A stretch of 64,000 nt of DNA from Girardia tigrina. Its lineage: Eukaryota > Platyhelminthes > Tricladida > Dugesiidae. A model generated the notes under the pieces. That model made no database searches. It was not told the origin of the DNA and saw only the letters and a program-made list of their open reading frames with translations. The position numbers were made by a program, and so were the translations under genes. The DNA lies in NCBI GenBank assembly GCA_001938485.1, contig MQRK01219513.1, positions 40,505-104,504 on the forward strand, in the 5' to 3' direction. Positions within the stretch are counted from its first letter, which is position 1. Every line of letters starts with the position of its first letter. Shown here one piece after another: positions 1-13,200 of this stretch.

Positions 1-60
1 CAATTTGATAAAAAAAATTTTGAAAAAAAAATTCCTAAATGATAACTAAAAATAGTTAAA

Positions 61-395
61 TAATATTATTAATAAAAAAATTTTTTTATAAAAACAACCA
101 CGTTTTTCAAGCATTACCAGCACTAAAAGGAGGAAAATAATTTTTTTCTAGACATGTGAGAAATTTTATACCTAACCAAAAACGTGGGGCATAGAAATGA
201 TCGATTGTTACTAAAATGCAGTAAAGAGAAAATAGCAGTTACTAATAGCAGTAATTCAGAAATCCGCCCCATGTTTTGGGTTAGGTATAAAATTTCTCAC
301 ATGTCGAGAAAAAAATTATTTTCCTCCTTTTAGTGCATTGGTAATGCTTGAAAAACGTGGTTGTTTTTATAAAAAATTTTTTTATTAATAATATT
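61..395. repeat. Foldback-type MITE
   Basis: Two long inverted arms, about 61-190 and 266-395, face each other across a 75-base spacer. Both contain ACCACGTTTTTCAAGCATT, GGAGGAAAATAATTTTTTTC and ACATGTGAGAAATTTTATAC, with few differences over some 130 bases. No coding capacity is seen. The long arms and short loop fit a foldback or MITE-like non-autonomous DNA element, and the near identity of the arms suggests recent insertion or gene conversion. I cannot assign a superfamily because no target duplication is clear in the AT-rich flanks. Confidence 0.8.
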
Positions 396-410
396 TTTAA
401 TAATCAGAAA

Positions 411-2900
411 GTCAATTGTGTATATTCTAAAATTGGTCAAAGTTTCTTTTTCAATACTTTGGAATATTCTCTCCACTGGTGATTATGATCCAATGATACA
501 TTCATTTTTTCAACAATATATAAAATATTTTAGAACACAAAACTAATGACCAAATTCAGCAATCATCTCTGCAGCAATATCAGTCCAAAAACAAATAAAA
601 AGTTATATTTGCTTTCATCAAAATTAAATTTTTCAGTCAAAATTTATATTAAAAATAAAAATATTTTCAGACTTAATAATGCCGAAAAAATTTTAGCCTT
701 TTTATAACAGTTTGAGCTTCCTGAACTTGAATTCTAAACTTCTAATTCTAAATTCTGAACTTTTTTCACTAATCTAGAAATTTCAACTGCTTATTAATGA
801 GTTGTATCGACGTTGAACATCTTTATTTCCTTTAATTTACGGTACTCTTGCCGAGATCTCACATCGTATGCAACATCTATCACTCGAAAAACTTTGGACG
901 CACTTCTTTGTTTTTTATCCAAAAGCTCTATATAAATACTGAGAGCTAATCTACTTAACGAAAATGAAAAAAATATAAATATCTCCGGCATCTTTTGAAT
1001 GTTAATCAGGAAACAAATAAAAAGTAATATTTGCTTTCATCAAAATTAAATTTTCAAAAATTTTCGGTCAAAAATTACTTGATAATGTCGAAAGATTTGA
1101 GCCTTTTCAAAACAGTTTCAGAGTCCTGAACTTAAGAATAGGTATTAAAAAGTATTTCATTACTGTAATGTCAGTGACATTCGTTTAATGGTAGAAATTA
1201 TTAGAAAGAAATTAAAATTGTAAAAATTAATCAACAAAATTTTGAAATTCATTATATTTTTTTTAACAGTAATTAAAATATAAATTGATAAAAATATAAG
1301 TAAAAATAAAAATTATTTATCATCATTTCCAAAATATGAATTACATTTTTTACATAAAAGTAAAATAAAAAATAAATTGCCGATTAAGGAAGTTTTTTAA
1401 TGTTTATTGGAAACGTAAATATGAATTTGGAAAAAGTTTGTTTTAAAACGGGAAGAAATAGTTGTAAAAAATTAATTAATCAAAGGGTAAAGTTTTCAAA
1501 GAATGGAAAACACTGAAGTAACTTTAACGAATAATGAAACAAACGAAGCGCTTTGGATTTGATATTCCGAAAATAATTAAATTACATGAATATTTTGCCA
1601 AAAATATTTTAAAAATAGGAATTTGTCGCATATTAATTCAAAAAAAATACAAAGAAAACTCAAATAGGATGAAAAAATTCAATAAAATAATTTCATATAT
1701 TTAAAATAATTTTACGTAATTAATACAAAATAAAACAATTCAAATATCTAATTTACGTTTCTTTTAAAAACCTTAACCAAAAATAAATGAAGGATGTAAG
1801 ATTAGAAAACAATATGCTTTTATTTGGATTAAACTTTCGAAATGCGCATTCTAATTTAACTTGAAAGTAGAAATAGTTTTAAAATATTGAAAAGAATAAT
1901 TATTGCTTTGCAAAAATCATTCATAAAATCATTGTTGATATACATATAGATAGACATATGAAAAAGAGAATCAAAACATCTCTCTGAACGTTCTACTCAT
2001 AGACTTTGTGGATTTTGAAGCACAAAAAAATTAAATTTGCACATTATGGTCTTGTAGTATGTGTAAAGTACCTCTGCTTCAACGAAAAAAGATGTGTTTT
2101 GAAAATTATCATCATATTTGATATCTTATTGTACAATGTGACATTTTCAGTCTCTTCTTATAATTAAAAACTTTTAAAACTACGATAGAAACAAAAAATA
2201 AAAAATTCATATTAGGTTTAATTAGTTAAAACATTACAATTTTTGTTAATTTTTATAAAAATAAAATTTCCGTACAACATGGGTTTTTCTATTGTCTAAA
2301 ATCATGTGCCTAAAATGTTTAATATACCATACATTGATTTGCTAAATATTTTAACGTCTACTTTGAAACCCATCATTATCTTTTAACGTGAAAATCATTT
2401 AAATAAAATAAAATTTAATAAAATTATAAACATCAAATTGAATTTTAGGAAATATAAATATAATCAATGTAGTTCACTAAAATTTAAATATATAATATTT
2501 AAACATATTTCTCCATACTGAAATTTAGTAAATATTTTTAATGAAGTTTAAAGGAAAAATAAATTTTGAAGTTAAATAAAAAAAATAAATTATTAACTCG
2601 ATTCAATGATTTTAAAATTAAGAAATAAAGAAAATTTTTTTTGAAAAATCAGTTAACACAAATTTAATAACACACCAACTTCCAACTAGGTAAGAGAATC
2701 ACCATTTAAGTTAAGCCTACCAATGAATATACCACATATATAGAAATTAAAATATTCCTCAAAGTATCAGATTATGACTCAACAATTGAAGACGAAGGAC
2801 TCCCAAAAAATGGATTGTTTATTCAAATATAATTTGATAAATAGTAATAAATATTTATAAAAGAAATTATAATTTTAAAAAACTATGATATACGTGATAA
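411..2900. other. AT-rich flank without a recognised gene; one local duplication
   Basis: No exon, RNA gene or transposon protein is recognised here. A direct duplication is visible: 588-735 and 1011-1143 share TTTGCTTTCATCAAAATTAA and the run from AACAGTTT to CCTGAACTT. Short open frames, such as one at 794-991, look like chance frames in AT-rich DNA. Confidence 0.6.
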
Positions 2901-2910
2901 CGGTATGGGA

Positions 2911-2975
2911 ACACTTAATCCCTAGACAGTTCATCCCGGTACAGTGAATCCCGGACACTTGATCCCGATTATAGT
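2911..2975. repeat. Short degenerate tandem repeat, 14-15 bp period
   Basis: About four units of the form GACACTTGATCCCG lie in a row (ACACTTAATCCC, ACAGTTCATCCCGG, ACAGTGAATCCCGG, ACACTTGATCCCG). The unit resembles in length and sequence the 15-bp unit (GACACTTAACCACATCA) at the ends of the MULE at 30397-34523, so it may be a stray MULE terminus. The flanks from 2976 to 4130 are AT-rich with nothing recognised. Confidence 0.5.
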
Positions 2976-4144
2976 TAATAATAACAAAAAATAACAAAAG
3001 TCTCCAATAAATATTATTATCAATTAAACATTAACTTTCAGGAGTGTGATATATGAGCCATTGCACGTAGAAAGACAAGTACCTCATTACGATTATATGA
3101 TTCATTCAAAGCCTTTCAAAGGAACACTCATCAGTATGCAGTACTAAATTTACTTGCAATGTCATATATATGTATATATATATATTTATTTATATATATA
3201 AAGTTATTAATAAAGTTTGAAAAATTCGATAAAAAATTTCAATCAAAAGATCATCTAATCTGTATAAGAATAAAGTTAGTTTAATTTTTCTGTTAGTTTA
3301 AGGAAGCTGGAGACCACCAGAATGATTTATTCAAAGTTTTCAATAAAATTGAGTTTCCTTATTATTAATTCCTTTTATAAAAAATAATCAAAGTTGATAG
3401 AAATACAATATTCAAAATTAAAACTCAGAGTTTGTTATTAAAATGATGTCAAATGTGAGAAAAGATGGTTAAGTTACGTTTATTTTGAGTCCATGTCTGG
3501 AAATTATGCCAGGAGCAGTAAATGAGTTTTTTGAAAATAATAATAAATAATTGGTCTACACAGATATTGATAAAAAAAATATAATATAAAAGTAAGATTT
3601 AATATTTCTAACGACAAATAAGTACAAGTTTTGAAATACAACTTCTTCACGAAAATCACTAAAATATAATAATTAATTAATAATTATTATTTAATTCGTA
3701 ATAATAATTAATAACTAAAAATAAATTAAATCATATATATGAAGAGAGAAAAACAAACACACAAAAGATAAAGATTGTTTGAAGTTGGAAATTTTAATTT
3801 ATTCGTAAATGTTAAGTTGAATTAGTGAAATATTTTTAATTGAAATTATTTGAGTAAATAATTCAAATAAATAATTCCGATTACCTGTTGAACGAAGATG
3901 CTATTCAAATAGTATTATAAATGCTAAAAAATTTAAAATTTACGTCAAATAATTTGTCTATTGAAAAATAATAAATGTTCTTATAATTATAGATTTTTCT
4001 CAAAATGAAAACAGAAACGTTAGATAACTTGATTTGAAGGAAACCTTTAACTCTTTCATGGGTTATAAACATCCCTTTCAATACCTTTAAAGAATTATAA
4101 AAAGCGGACATGACAAGAGATATTATGATCGCAAAGTGGTTTTC

Positions 4145-4300
4145 TAAGAACCGTTGCAAAGCTCTGCCATTGCTCGGGAAACTATAGAAAGGAAAAATTC
4201 CTGCTCTCTCTCGTTCTCCCGTGTGATCCCGCTCCCCGAGACGACCGCAGTCAGTGGCAGCAGTACGTACCTCTGGTATCGCGACACAGCCAAAATATCC
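4145..4300 (+). other. GC-rich island in AT-rich DNA, possible promoter or 5' exon
   Basis: This stretch (CTCCCGTGTGATCCCG, GAGACGACCGCAGTCAGTGG and so on) is clearly richer in G and C than the thousands of bases around it. It holds only short frames with no recognised protein. It could be an untranslated first exon, a promoter or an old element. An ATG-led frame shortly after it (from 4437) encodes only about 23 residues. The function is not known. Confidence 0.35.
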
Positions 4301-5292
4301 CAATAGAGCATTTGTGTGTAGAAAATCGAAAGTAATTGCAAAAAATCACCGAAAAATCAATTTTATTGTCATCGTTTTTGTTATTGTCCTAATCGAACAC
4401 CGAAGCATTAATTATTGTCACACAATCGCCAAAATATGACTACAAAATTAATTTGTAGTCTCAAAGAAGTTCAATCGCAAAATCGGATCCTCGATTCAAA
4501 AAAATAAAATGGCAACTGCATCGACCATGCTCTTTATCTTACGCCCGCTTAACCATAAGTCAACAGTAAATATACGAGACAAAAATTCAACGGCCTTATT
4601 TCTTTTATTAAAACAATAAATACTTAATTTAATTTTTCCAACACTAATTGAATAAAATAACTATCCTAAAATATTCACATAAATTAGAATTTTACAAATA
4701 ATTAAATATATTGGAAATGTCTATCATGCATAAAATACACTTTTTTATGCAGGATGTCTCAATTCAGCTCTTTATAATGTATCATCGAAATGCTACAGGA
4801 AGTCATAGACTTTGAGTTTCTATATTATGAAATTATAATCGTAAAAGAAAGTGATTTCTCCAATATCCAAACATAAAATTGATTTTCGTATAAGAAACAT
4901 TTAGCAAAATACATTATGGCCCATCAACGTGAAAACACCATATGACGATACAAAAAACCTTAAAGCAGCTTAAACTCTCTATGAAACAAAGTAATCAACA
5001 TAAGAAGAAGAGGCCAGATAGAAATATCCAGACTGATGCGTTTATTTAAGTACAGTAGGGGTTGATTGTCTCGATTCCTCGACAAAAGTAAATGACGAGG
5101 TTTAAGAAAGTCTATCATTATCAGAAACAGATATAAACAACTTACACAGAAGAGGATATCAAATATTGTTCTTCAACAGGGGCAAAACACAACACCAAGA
5201 TTTTTGACCCGTGTCTAAAAGTACCAATATTGCCTGTCAACTCAATATTAAAACGAATACTCGAATAAGAAGCATAATATGATGTTCTAGTC

Positions 5293-5780
5293 CAGTGCTT
5301 CCCAAACTTTTAGAGTCACGACCCACTATTGACGACCCCAGCTTTTGACGACCCACATACCTTTACTGTGTAAAAAACATTATTGAAGAAAATAAATTTA
5401 TTTTAAATTAGATTTTCATTGAGGCCCATGAGAAGGATGAGTCTGTTTCTTGTATCGTTCCATAATGGAATTCACATCAACTTCAATGTGCGATAATTTC
5501 AGACGTAAAGATTTTGAGCTTATTCCGATATTTACTTTTAATTGGAACCATTGCTGAAAATCCAGCCGCACAGTTATAATATGACGCGAAAGGGAGAAGT
5601 ACTTTTAATGCTTCGGTAGAAATAATTGGGCATTGGGTTTGAAGAGATACCCAGAACTGCACTAATTTTTTTATAATATCTTTAAATAAAAATTATTATC
5701 ATTTTGTAATTTTTCGCAACCCACTAAGATTACTATTAAGACCCACCGTTGGGTCGTGACCCATAGTTTGGGAATCGCTG
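5293..5780. mobile_element. Non-autonomous hAT element
   Basis: The left end CAGTGCTTCCCAAAC and the reverse complement of the right end, CAGCGATTCCCAAAC, are inverted repeats of the hAT form. GTCACGACCCA recurs just inside both ends. The flanking octamers TTCTAGTC (5285-5292) and CTCTAGTG (5781-5788) agree at six of eight positions, as expected for an aged 8-bp hAT target duplication. At 488 bp it is too short for a full transposase. A minus-strand stretch in the middle may be a decayed transposase scrap, but I cannot identify it firmly. Confidence 0.8.
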
Positions 5781-6149
5781 CTCTAGTGACTAGAGTCTAG
5801 TCTAAAGTTGGCTGTGAAATGGTTTATATATACCTGAAATGTTAATTGTTTTTTTACAGAAAACGTTTTGTGATAAATTACGTTAAGTGTTTATGTTATT
5901 AATAAATTTTAAACTGATAGAATGTGTCATTCTGTTTGTTGTAGTCTTTCCTTTAATTATTGTGCAATTCATTAATTGTTTCTTAAATGTTCGTGCATTT
6001 CAATGTATCTTTTCTTTCGTACATTTTTCAACATAGACGTTATTAAATTCTGTCAATAATAAATAAGTTTTTAACTTATCCATTTCAAATCAATTTTTAA
6101 GGACAATATTTTTAAAGAACATAAACAAATTTAAGAAAATGGGGTCGAA

Positions 6150-6330
6150 AATAGGGTTAGATTCTGTGTAAGCACTTTGATAGTTGTCTGGAGAGTCTCG
6201 TATGACAGTACTTTCAACAAGTCAATTAAGAAAAATTTCATGTCATCGATTTTGTACTCATTATTTTACAATTATGTACAGGTTAATAATGAAATTAGGG
6301 AGTGACTTAAAGATAATGGTGGATGGTAAA
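6150..6330 (+). mobile_element. Penelope-like element, 3' scrap
   Basis: The run from TCTGTGTAAGCACTTTGATAG onward is homologous to 18460-18690, where the same bases encode the end of a GIY-YIG endonuclease domain of a Penelope-like element. It ends at a GTGACTTAAAGATAATGG stretch that matches the usual position of the element's terminal hairpin motif. Only the very 3' end of the coding region and its terminus remain. Confidence 0.55.
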
Positions 6331-6522
6331 GGATAGACATAGATCTAAGACCCTTTAGATAATAGTCCTAAGATCGCAGTATGTTAAAATATCTGATTTT
6401 CAAGGAACGGACTATATTCCATATTAACAATAACTCGAATAACTATAAACGGAATTAAACAAGTCAGACGACTTTTTTCTTTTGAATTCAAACTTCGAGA
6501 TCGTATCATGAAGGACAGATGT

Positions 6523-6580
6523 TCCAAATGAACACTAAACTTTGATACATGAACTGTGACTGATGATTTTGGAAGGTCTT
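6523..6580 (-). mobile_element. Tc1/mariner scrap related to the 34533-35480 element
   Basis: ACACTAAACTTTG followed by CATGAACTGTGA matches the minus-strand transposase at about 35209-35266 (ACACTAAACTTTG, CATGAGCTGTGA). It is a short relic of the same family with nothing usable left. The remaining bases to 7062 hold no recognised feature. Confidence 0.5.
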
Positions 6581-7062
6581 GATGTTCGAAATGATTGATT
6601 TTATCAAATGCAACACATGAAATATGCGATGGATTTCAATTGTTCAATCAGACTGATGTTGAGGTCAAAAATGAAGTTAGAACGATTCCATTGATTCAAA
6701 GTTTTTGATTCAATTGTCCCGTTGACAATGAAAGAGGAGAGGGAGGAAGTCTAAAAAATGTCAATAATTATTTTCGAGGTTTTTTCCCTATAGAATCAGG
6801 TATGTCCAAATCGTTTATTGAAAAACTAAAAAGAACAACAGATCTAATCGAAAAAAAATCAATTAGTTATTTCTAAATTAAAAGATTTTAGGCATTGAAA
6901 TATTATTTATTACAATTATCTATTTTAAAAATTGATGTTGTCTTTGAAACAAGTGATTACATTTATTTATATATATATATATAAAATTAAACTACATTAT
7001 ATCGTCAAAACACTCTATTTTGCATATATACGAAATCTAAATATTGTTCAATAGACATTTTC

Positions 7063-7297
7063 TTAAAATGTTAAAGGCATTTCCAAAATAGGTCCCAGTT
7101 TTTGATCCATTGGAAATACTTTTCGAACTCCCAAACAAGCTTTTTGATCTATTTGTAGTGAATTCTCCTTAATTGCTATATTTTTCTCCAAGAGGGATTT
7201 TGTGTTGATCAATCTGTTATAAACGATTTCTGCACTTCTCTTTTGTTCTTTCAATTGCCTAATGGAATTCTTCAATTCAACGACTTCCTTTTGTAAT
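7063..7297 (-). CDS. TEKT3: Tektin coding exon 9 (C-terminus)
   Basis: Begins after TTTTTTTAAG and ends at the stop at 7063. Encodes LQKEVVELKNSIRQLKEQ, LEKNIAIKENSLQIDQK and ACLGVRKVF, the usual tektin tail (consensus LExDIAxKxNSLxIDxxxCxxxRK), then a short private tail ending MPLTF. Confidence 0.92.
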
Positions 7298-10200
7298 CTT
7301 AAAAAAATAATTAAGATTAATTTTTAATGATTGTAAATTCTCTGGTAATAAAACAGAAATAAATAAAATTTAATTACGTTAATTTTGTTCAGAAAAAAAT
7401 TAACTTTAGCACATCAAAGAAACTTTCTTTTACTACAGAAATTTTTTTATAGCATAATTAATTAAAATATTTTTAAATTTAATTTATTTTTTGTTTAAAA
7501 TTTAATTATGATATTGTTTAATTAAACTTTTAATTAATCTATTTCAATAAATAAATAATGTGTAGAATAATTTATATGGTAAGATTTCTTTTAAATGCAG
7601 TCATGTATACTGTGCAAAATAACAGATCTATTCATCAATTTTTAGCTAAATAAAACTGCTATTTCACATTAAAAAAATCAATAACTTGAGGAACTAGGTT
7701 AACCAAAAAAAGACACTACTTATTTTGATGAGCCTAGTTAATAATTAATTAAACAAAAATTATCAAATCCATTAAACTCTATTTTGCATAAGATCACAGT
7801 AACGAAATGTAATAATAGAATAATCAAATAACCAATTACTGAGAACAACTGTAAATATCAGATACCGAAAATTAGCGGACTAAAGTATTTAACAGGATAA
7901 ATAATAGCCAAATATAATGGAGATAATTCTCCAGCAAATTAGTAAGTTAAAATAATTACTTATTATTGATTAATCTTCAAATTAACATTTTAAAATTATA
8001 ATTACTAATAACAATTTTAATTAGATTATTATAATTTCATTTATCTTATCCACAATATTATGCTTGCGTAACTACAGGCCGAATAATCACTGTTTTACCA
8101 AATATGTCCTTGTCTTTTATTTAGTCATTTGCTTGATATTGATTCTATCTCTTGATGATTGTGCTGTTGAAAAGTCACAGACATTATTGTGTTATTCTGA
8201 CTTAGATTTGACATTTAAGGAGTGTGTGGTTTATTGAAATGATTTGGTTTAGTGAATTCATAATGAATGAAATTAACACATGTGTTTGCATTGAGATGTG
8301 ATTGGTGGAAATTATTTTTCTTTTCTCGTCTTCATTTATTTTTTTTTACTTTCATTGGAATACAGAACAAAAAAATATAAATAAATAACAAAAATAAATA
8401 AAAAATCGTAAAACTATCATTCGATTTACATATCGTGTTACAAAAAAGAAATCACAAGACAAAAAAAATACTCGTTGTACATAATCAGATAAATCACTCA
8501 CATACATCAAATTAAGAGAATTATACGAGTTGAACGAAAGACAAAGGGTGATACTAAAACTCAAGCAAACACACGATCAGTACTCCAAAAAAGGGTGTTA
8601 CATATACCATCCCTTATATTTAACATATCCGCGCTCTTCGTACTCCCTTGAATACCCTTGAATAGATCTACGTATTACTTATAAATTAATATTAATAAAT
8701 CGGAAATGTTTTAAAATTACATACTTTTAAAACTTGAGAGCAGTTTAGATGGGAATTTGGAAATCGAAAGATTGTCTGCATAAAGATTTCACATATATAG
8801 ATCTAATACTCTTCCAAAAATTCTTATATGGAAATATATTCCCCTTAAGAATATTGTGTTTACGCTACAATATGACTGTGTCCTTGATTCTCTTATAGAG
8901 ATAACGTGAAGTATCTTCTGTATTTGTAGCTTTTAAAGGTTGAGCTCATAAAACATTGTAAGAAGCATACATTTTTAAAATTTTAAGATATATATAAAAA
9001 TTCCGTATTTTTTGTGTTTATCACGATTTTCGATACTCCCATAATATATATAACATATAACATAACATATATAACTATATAACATTGATCAACACAAAAG
9101 AATCGATTAAGACATTCTTGACAGGTTTGCATAGCAGGCTTCAAAAATATTGTATTATGCTTCAATGCTTCACAGCAAAATGTCTATAAATGTTCTTAAT
9201 TAATTTTTCATAAAAAGAAAGACAAAAACTCTTAAAATCATTTACTTTAGACTTTCTCTAGAATTCATCATCCAAAAGACACGTGAGGAATATTTTAAAT
9301 TGTATGTGAATCCAGTGTGTAGTTTTGAATATGTTAAACCTATAAAGGTGATTCTTCCACCCAGATTGAAATTGGTATTATTTTTGTATTTATGGTATTA
9401 TTTGAACATAATTAAAATAACAATGACGAAATGATAATAATCTGATAAATTTAAATTTTTGAAAACAACAATTAAAATCACCTTTAATATTTTTTAAAAA
9501 AGAAAAGTATTTAAATGTATATAAAATAAAATAATGAAATTTAATTTACCTAATGGCGTTTTTAATAATAAAAAACAATAAAGCACTTTTAATTTAAAAT
9601 TTTTATTCAAAAACATGTTTCGCCACTTCTGTAACATCTTCAGTTCTGAAAGAAAGTAAATCGCTGTTGTATTTATTGTCGGAAGATCATTACGTCACCA
9701 TGTCTTACATCAGAATACTCTAATATGATTGAACGAATCACTTTGCACCTTTAAACAAGGTTTATGAAACTTATATAACAGTGCTTCAGTAATTTTCATT
9801 TCATAGTTACAGTCAAAATTACTAATCAAAATCCGAAAATCACTCTTATTAACTCCCTTGTGATTAAGAATGTGATCTAAAATAGAGCTTTTTTTATGTC
9901 GATTTGTCTATCCAATGTACAAGGATTCACACTTGTGACATTTAAACTGATAGACTAAATTTACTTTCATACTCAATAGTGTTTTTGATTTATTGGAAAA
10001 GTAATTAGTAATTTTAACTTTTATTTTTAATGAACTTTAAATTTAAATTACTTTTTATAATTTGATAAAATATTTTTATTTAAATTTCTTATAATTTATT
10101 AAATATTTTTGAAAATTAAAAAAATAATAAATATTTTAGAAAGATTTAGAAAAATTGTTCGAATAATTATTATTAAAAATATAGCAATAAAAAAGCAATT

Positions 10201-13200
10201 AAAATGATGTTAAACTGTGAAAGATCTTCCGAGAGTTATAATGACTCTAGAGGTGATACTAATAAAATTTCTAATAATTATTGTCTCAATGTTATTAACA
10301 AGGCACGTTACAAAATTCGAGCAATAATCTTCAAGCATTGCAGGTTTCTGCTTTCTCTGAAATCGAGATTCCATTCCGGAGATTTATTGATGAAATTTCA
10401 TGCTATATTATCGCTTACAATTTCAAGATTTGAAGTAAGAAATGCAAGTGTGAGTGCATGAATTGGACGTCGGAACTCATGTTCCATCTCATCATTTGAT
10501 AATATTTAAACAACTTAACAATGTATTTACAATTGAGCGTTCATATGTTCTGTAGAAAATCGTTCGCAACCGCCTTAAAACTCATCCACGTGTCCAAATG
10601 ACTTCTATGCAGCTTCTTGGCAAGTAATAAATTTTTAGACCAACTAATATTTTTTCTTGGTATTTTGCTTCACTGATTCTGATTTGGGAAAATTTAGAAA
10701 TATCTTGCCATTTTTGATTAATGCCTGGGCTAAAATTCTCATCAATTTAAGTTTGGTGTTACGATTATAATAACAATATGCTTTATTAACTGTGACAGTA
10801 ATATAAAACCAATATATATTTAAACTTTACTGCAAAAATATGGTAGAAATTATCTGTATGAGGTATTAGTTAATTTTCAAAAAATTAATAATTTTTAAAA
10901 ATATTTTAAATTAAATTTTGATTTCTAGATGAATAAAATAATTTAAATAGAATATGTTTTAAAGTATGTAATTTCTGGAATTAATAAATTTGAGCTATAA
11001 TCAATTTTTAATATGGTTGAATAAAATGTTTTCCAAAATTTCAAAATAAATATTATTTTAAAATAAATTAAGTTAATTTCAAATTAGAAAAGATTTAGAA
11101 TATTTTGTAAAAAAAATGTTCTTAATTTTAAAATGTGTATTACTTTAGAATAAATTTTAATCGATTTAGATATTATTTTTTTTAGTTTCAGTATTGAAAT
11201 GTTTATTCAGAATTTGATTGTTATGATAAATTTCGAAAAATTGATTAATTTTTAAAAAGAAAGAAAAATTGATTAAAAGAAAGTTGTAATTTTGTTTTAA
11301 AAAAATTATTATTTTGGTGATCTTTTGGATGATCTTCTCGTATTACCAAAAAAACTCAACTAATTTCAATTGATTTTTCAATATAAATTGAAGTCCAATT
11401 TTTAACATACAAAGATAAAACATACAATGAAAACATATTATTATGATTTTAAATTATAGCTAAATTAAATATACAAATATTTGTAAAAATACACGTGCCA
11501 AAGCTAAATGGAAAAAACATGGGATTTGTGAATTTAAGTTAAATTAGATAAACGAAATCGATAAAAGGGATCAATGATGTGGTGATCAGAGTTCTTGAAG
11601 AAGAAAATAACTTATATAATTACATAATGTTTGTTTGTTTGTGCCTCGCGCTTGAATACACTACTTAAAATTGTAAGTATATAATTAAATAAAAAATTAT
11701 ATAATAATATCTACAAATATATATTAATAATTATATTAATTCAACTACTTACTATTCCAAGTAGATAATAATAATAAAATTATTAAATACAAAAATTAAA
11801 AAAATTAAATTTAAAAAAAATGAAAAATTAAATAAAAGAAAAAAATTTAGTAAATTTAAAAAATCAATATAATAATTAATTAAAGGTAAAAAATTAAAAA
11901 AAAATTAATAAATAATAATTAAATAAAAAGGAATAAATAAATACTTATTAATAATAAATGAATAAATTATAATAAATTAATTAAATTAAAATAATTAAAA
12001 CAATTAGTTAAAATAATAATTAATTAAATAAAAAGTAATAAATAAATAATTATTAAAAATAAATTTCAATAAATTAAATAATTAATATTTGTCAAAAATG
12101 TTCAATTGTTTGGTGGTTTTTCAGTCACACTATGATCAATATGCAAAGTTGAAGAGGTATATGAGCGGCTCCACGTAAGGACGTGGTCAATCTGGATAAC
12201 CCACATCGAGACGGTTCTGTCAGTGCAGTGCCTTCGCCGAAAGACGCCCGGAAACTGACGAAATCGATCGACTATTAAATCAACACCGAACTTGAAATAA
12301 TAAATTATAATAAATACTATTTAAAAATTAAAACAAAAACTTTCATATACCAAAAATTCAGGTCACTCGTCATATATGACGGGTCTTTTTCTAGTATATA
12401 AATAAAAGATAATATTTCATTTTATATACGAGATATACGAGCTCACTAGACCTTCTTCACATAAAAACTGTAAAGAAAATGTTAACAGTTCTTCGTGTAC
12501 CAGATCCAGAATTTAATTTTGCTCTATCCTCGAATACAGTCGACAGGATAATCTATCTCAGACTTTTATAACTGTATCAGTGATAATGATCTTAAATTAT
12601 AACATCAAAACGTAGTTATTCTTTTTAAAAATTAATCAGGCATCCGTAAAAATAAAAGATTCAAATCTGTTGCCAATTTTTTCGTGCATCCTGGGGTCTT
12701 CTATTTTTAAAATGAACAAAATATTTTCTACACAAAACTATTAAAAGGAAATTAAGTATTATGCGATTAAAAAATGTTGCTTTTAATTTCCAAAGTAAAC
12801 CTCTTTAAAAATTTCAAATTTGATTAATTTCGGTTATTGAAAGTAATCTCTATATAATCTTAAATTAAAATACAATATTTTCTTTTATATTTCTTTCGAT
12901 ATTTTCAATAAAATATTAATATTTTCATTATAATTCGTTATATTTAATAAATAAAAAAATGAAAAGTATATCCGAAGTAGATTTCATTGTTTAGTTATTT
13001 GAATAAGACAAAAATATTTTTCTTATATTTTTAGTTTTATATAATAAACTAATGAAAAATCTTTGCTTCAAAATGCATTCCTCATTTCTTGTCATAAGAG
13101 GACTAAAACTATAGAGACCATTTCAGGATATCCGGGCCACATAATTTTAATGAAACGAAAATTGAGATTTCTACATTGAAACAGTTGCTTCATTGCTGGT

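Larger units (their letters stand above)
9285..10461 (+). repeat. Dispersed repeat family R1, copy A (interrupted by a Penelope-like element)
   Basis: A block beginning near GTGAGGAATATTTTAAATTG and containing CCACCCAGATTGAAATTGG recurs at 56780-57290 (plus), 23880-23985 (minus) and 15525-15658 (partial, cut by a gap). The similarity resumes after the Penelope-like insert, at GAAAAATTGTTCGAATAAT near 10150, and runs into a frame at 10204 (MMLNCERSSESYNDSRG) whose counterpart in copy B reads MSNGGRPSDKCNDSK. This looks like the leader and ORF start of an unclassified element; the product is not recognised. Confidence 0.6.

Noticed and set aside
12105-12300. Spliceosomal snRNA or tRNA
   Set aside because: I could not find the family boxes or a cloverleaf, so no RNA type is claimed.
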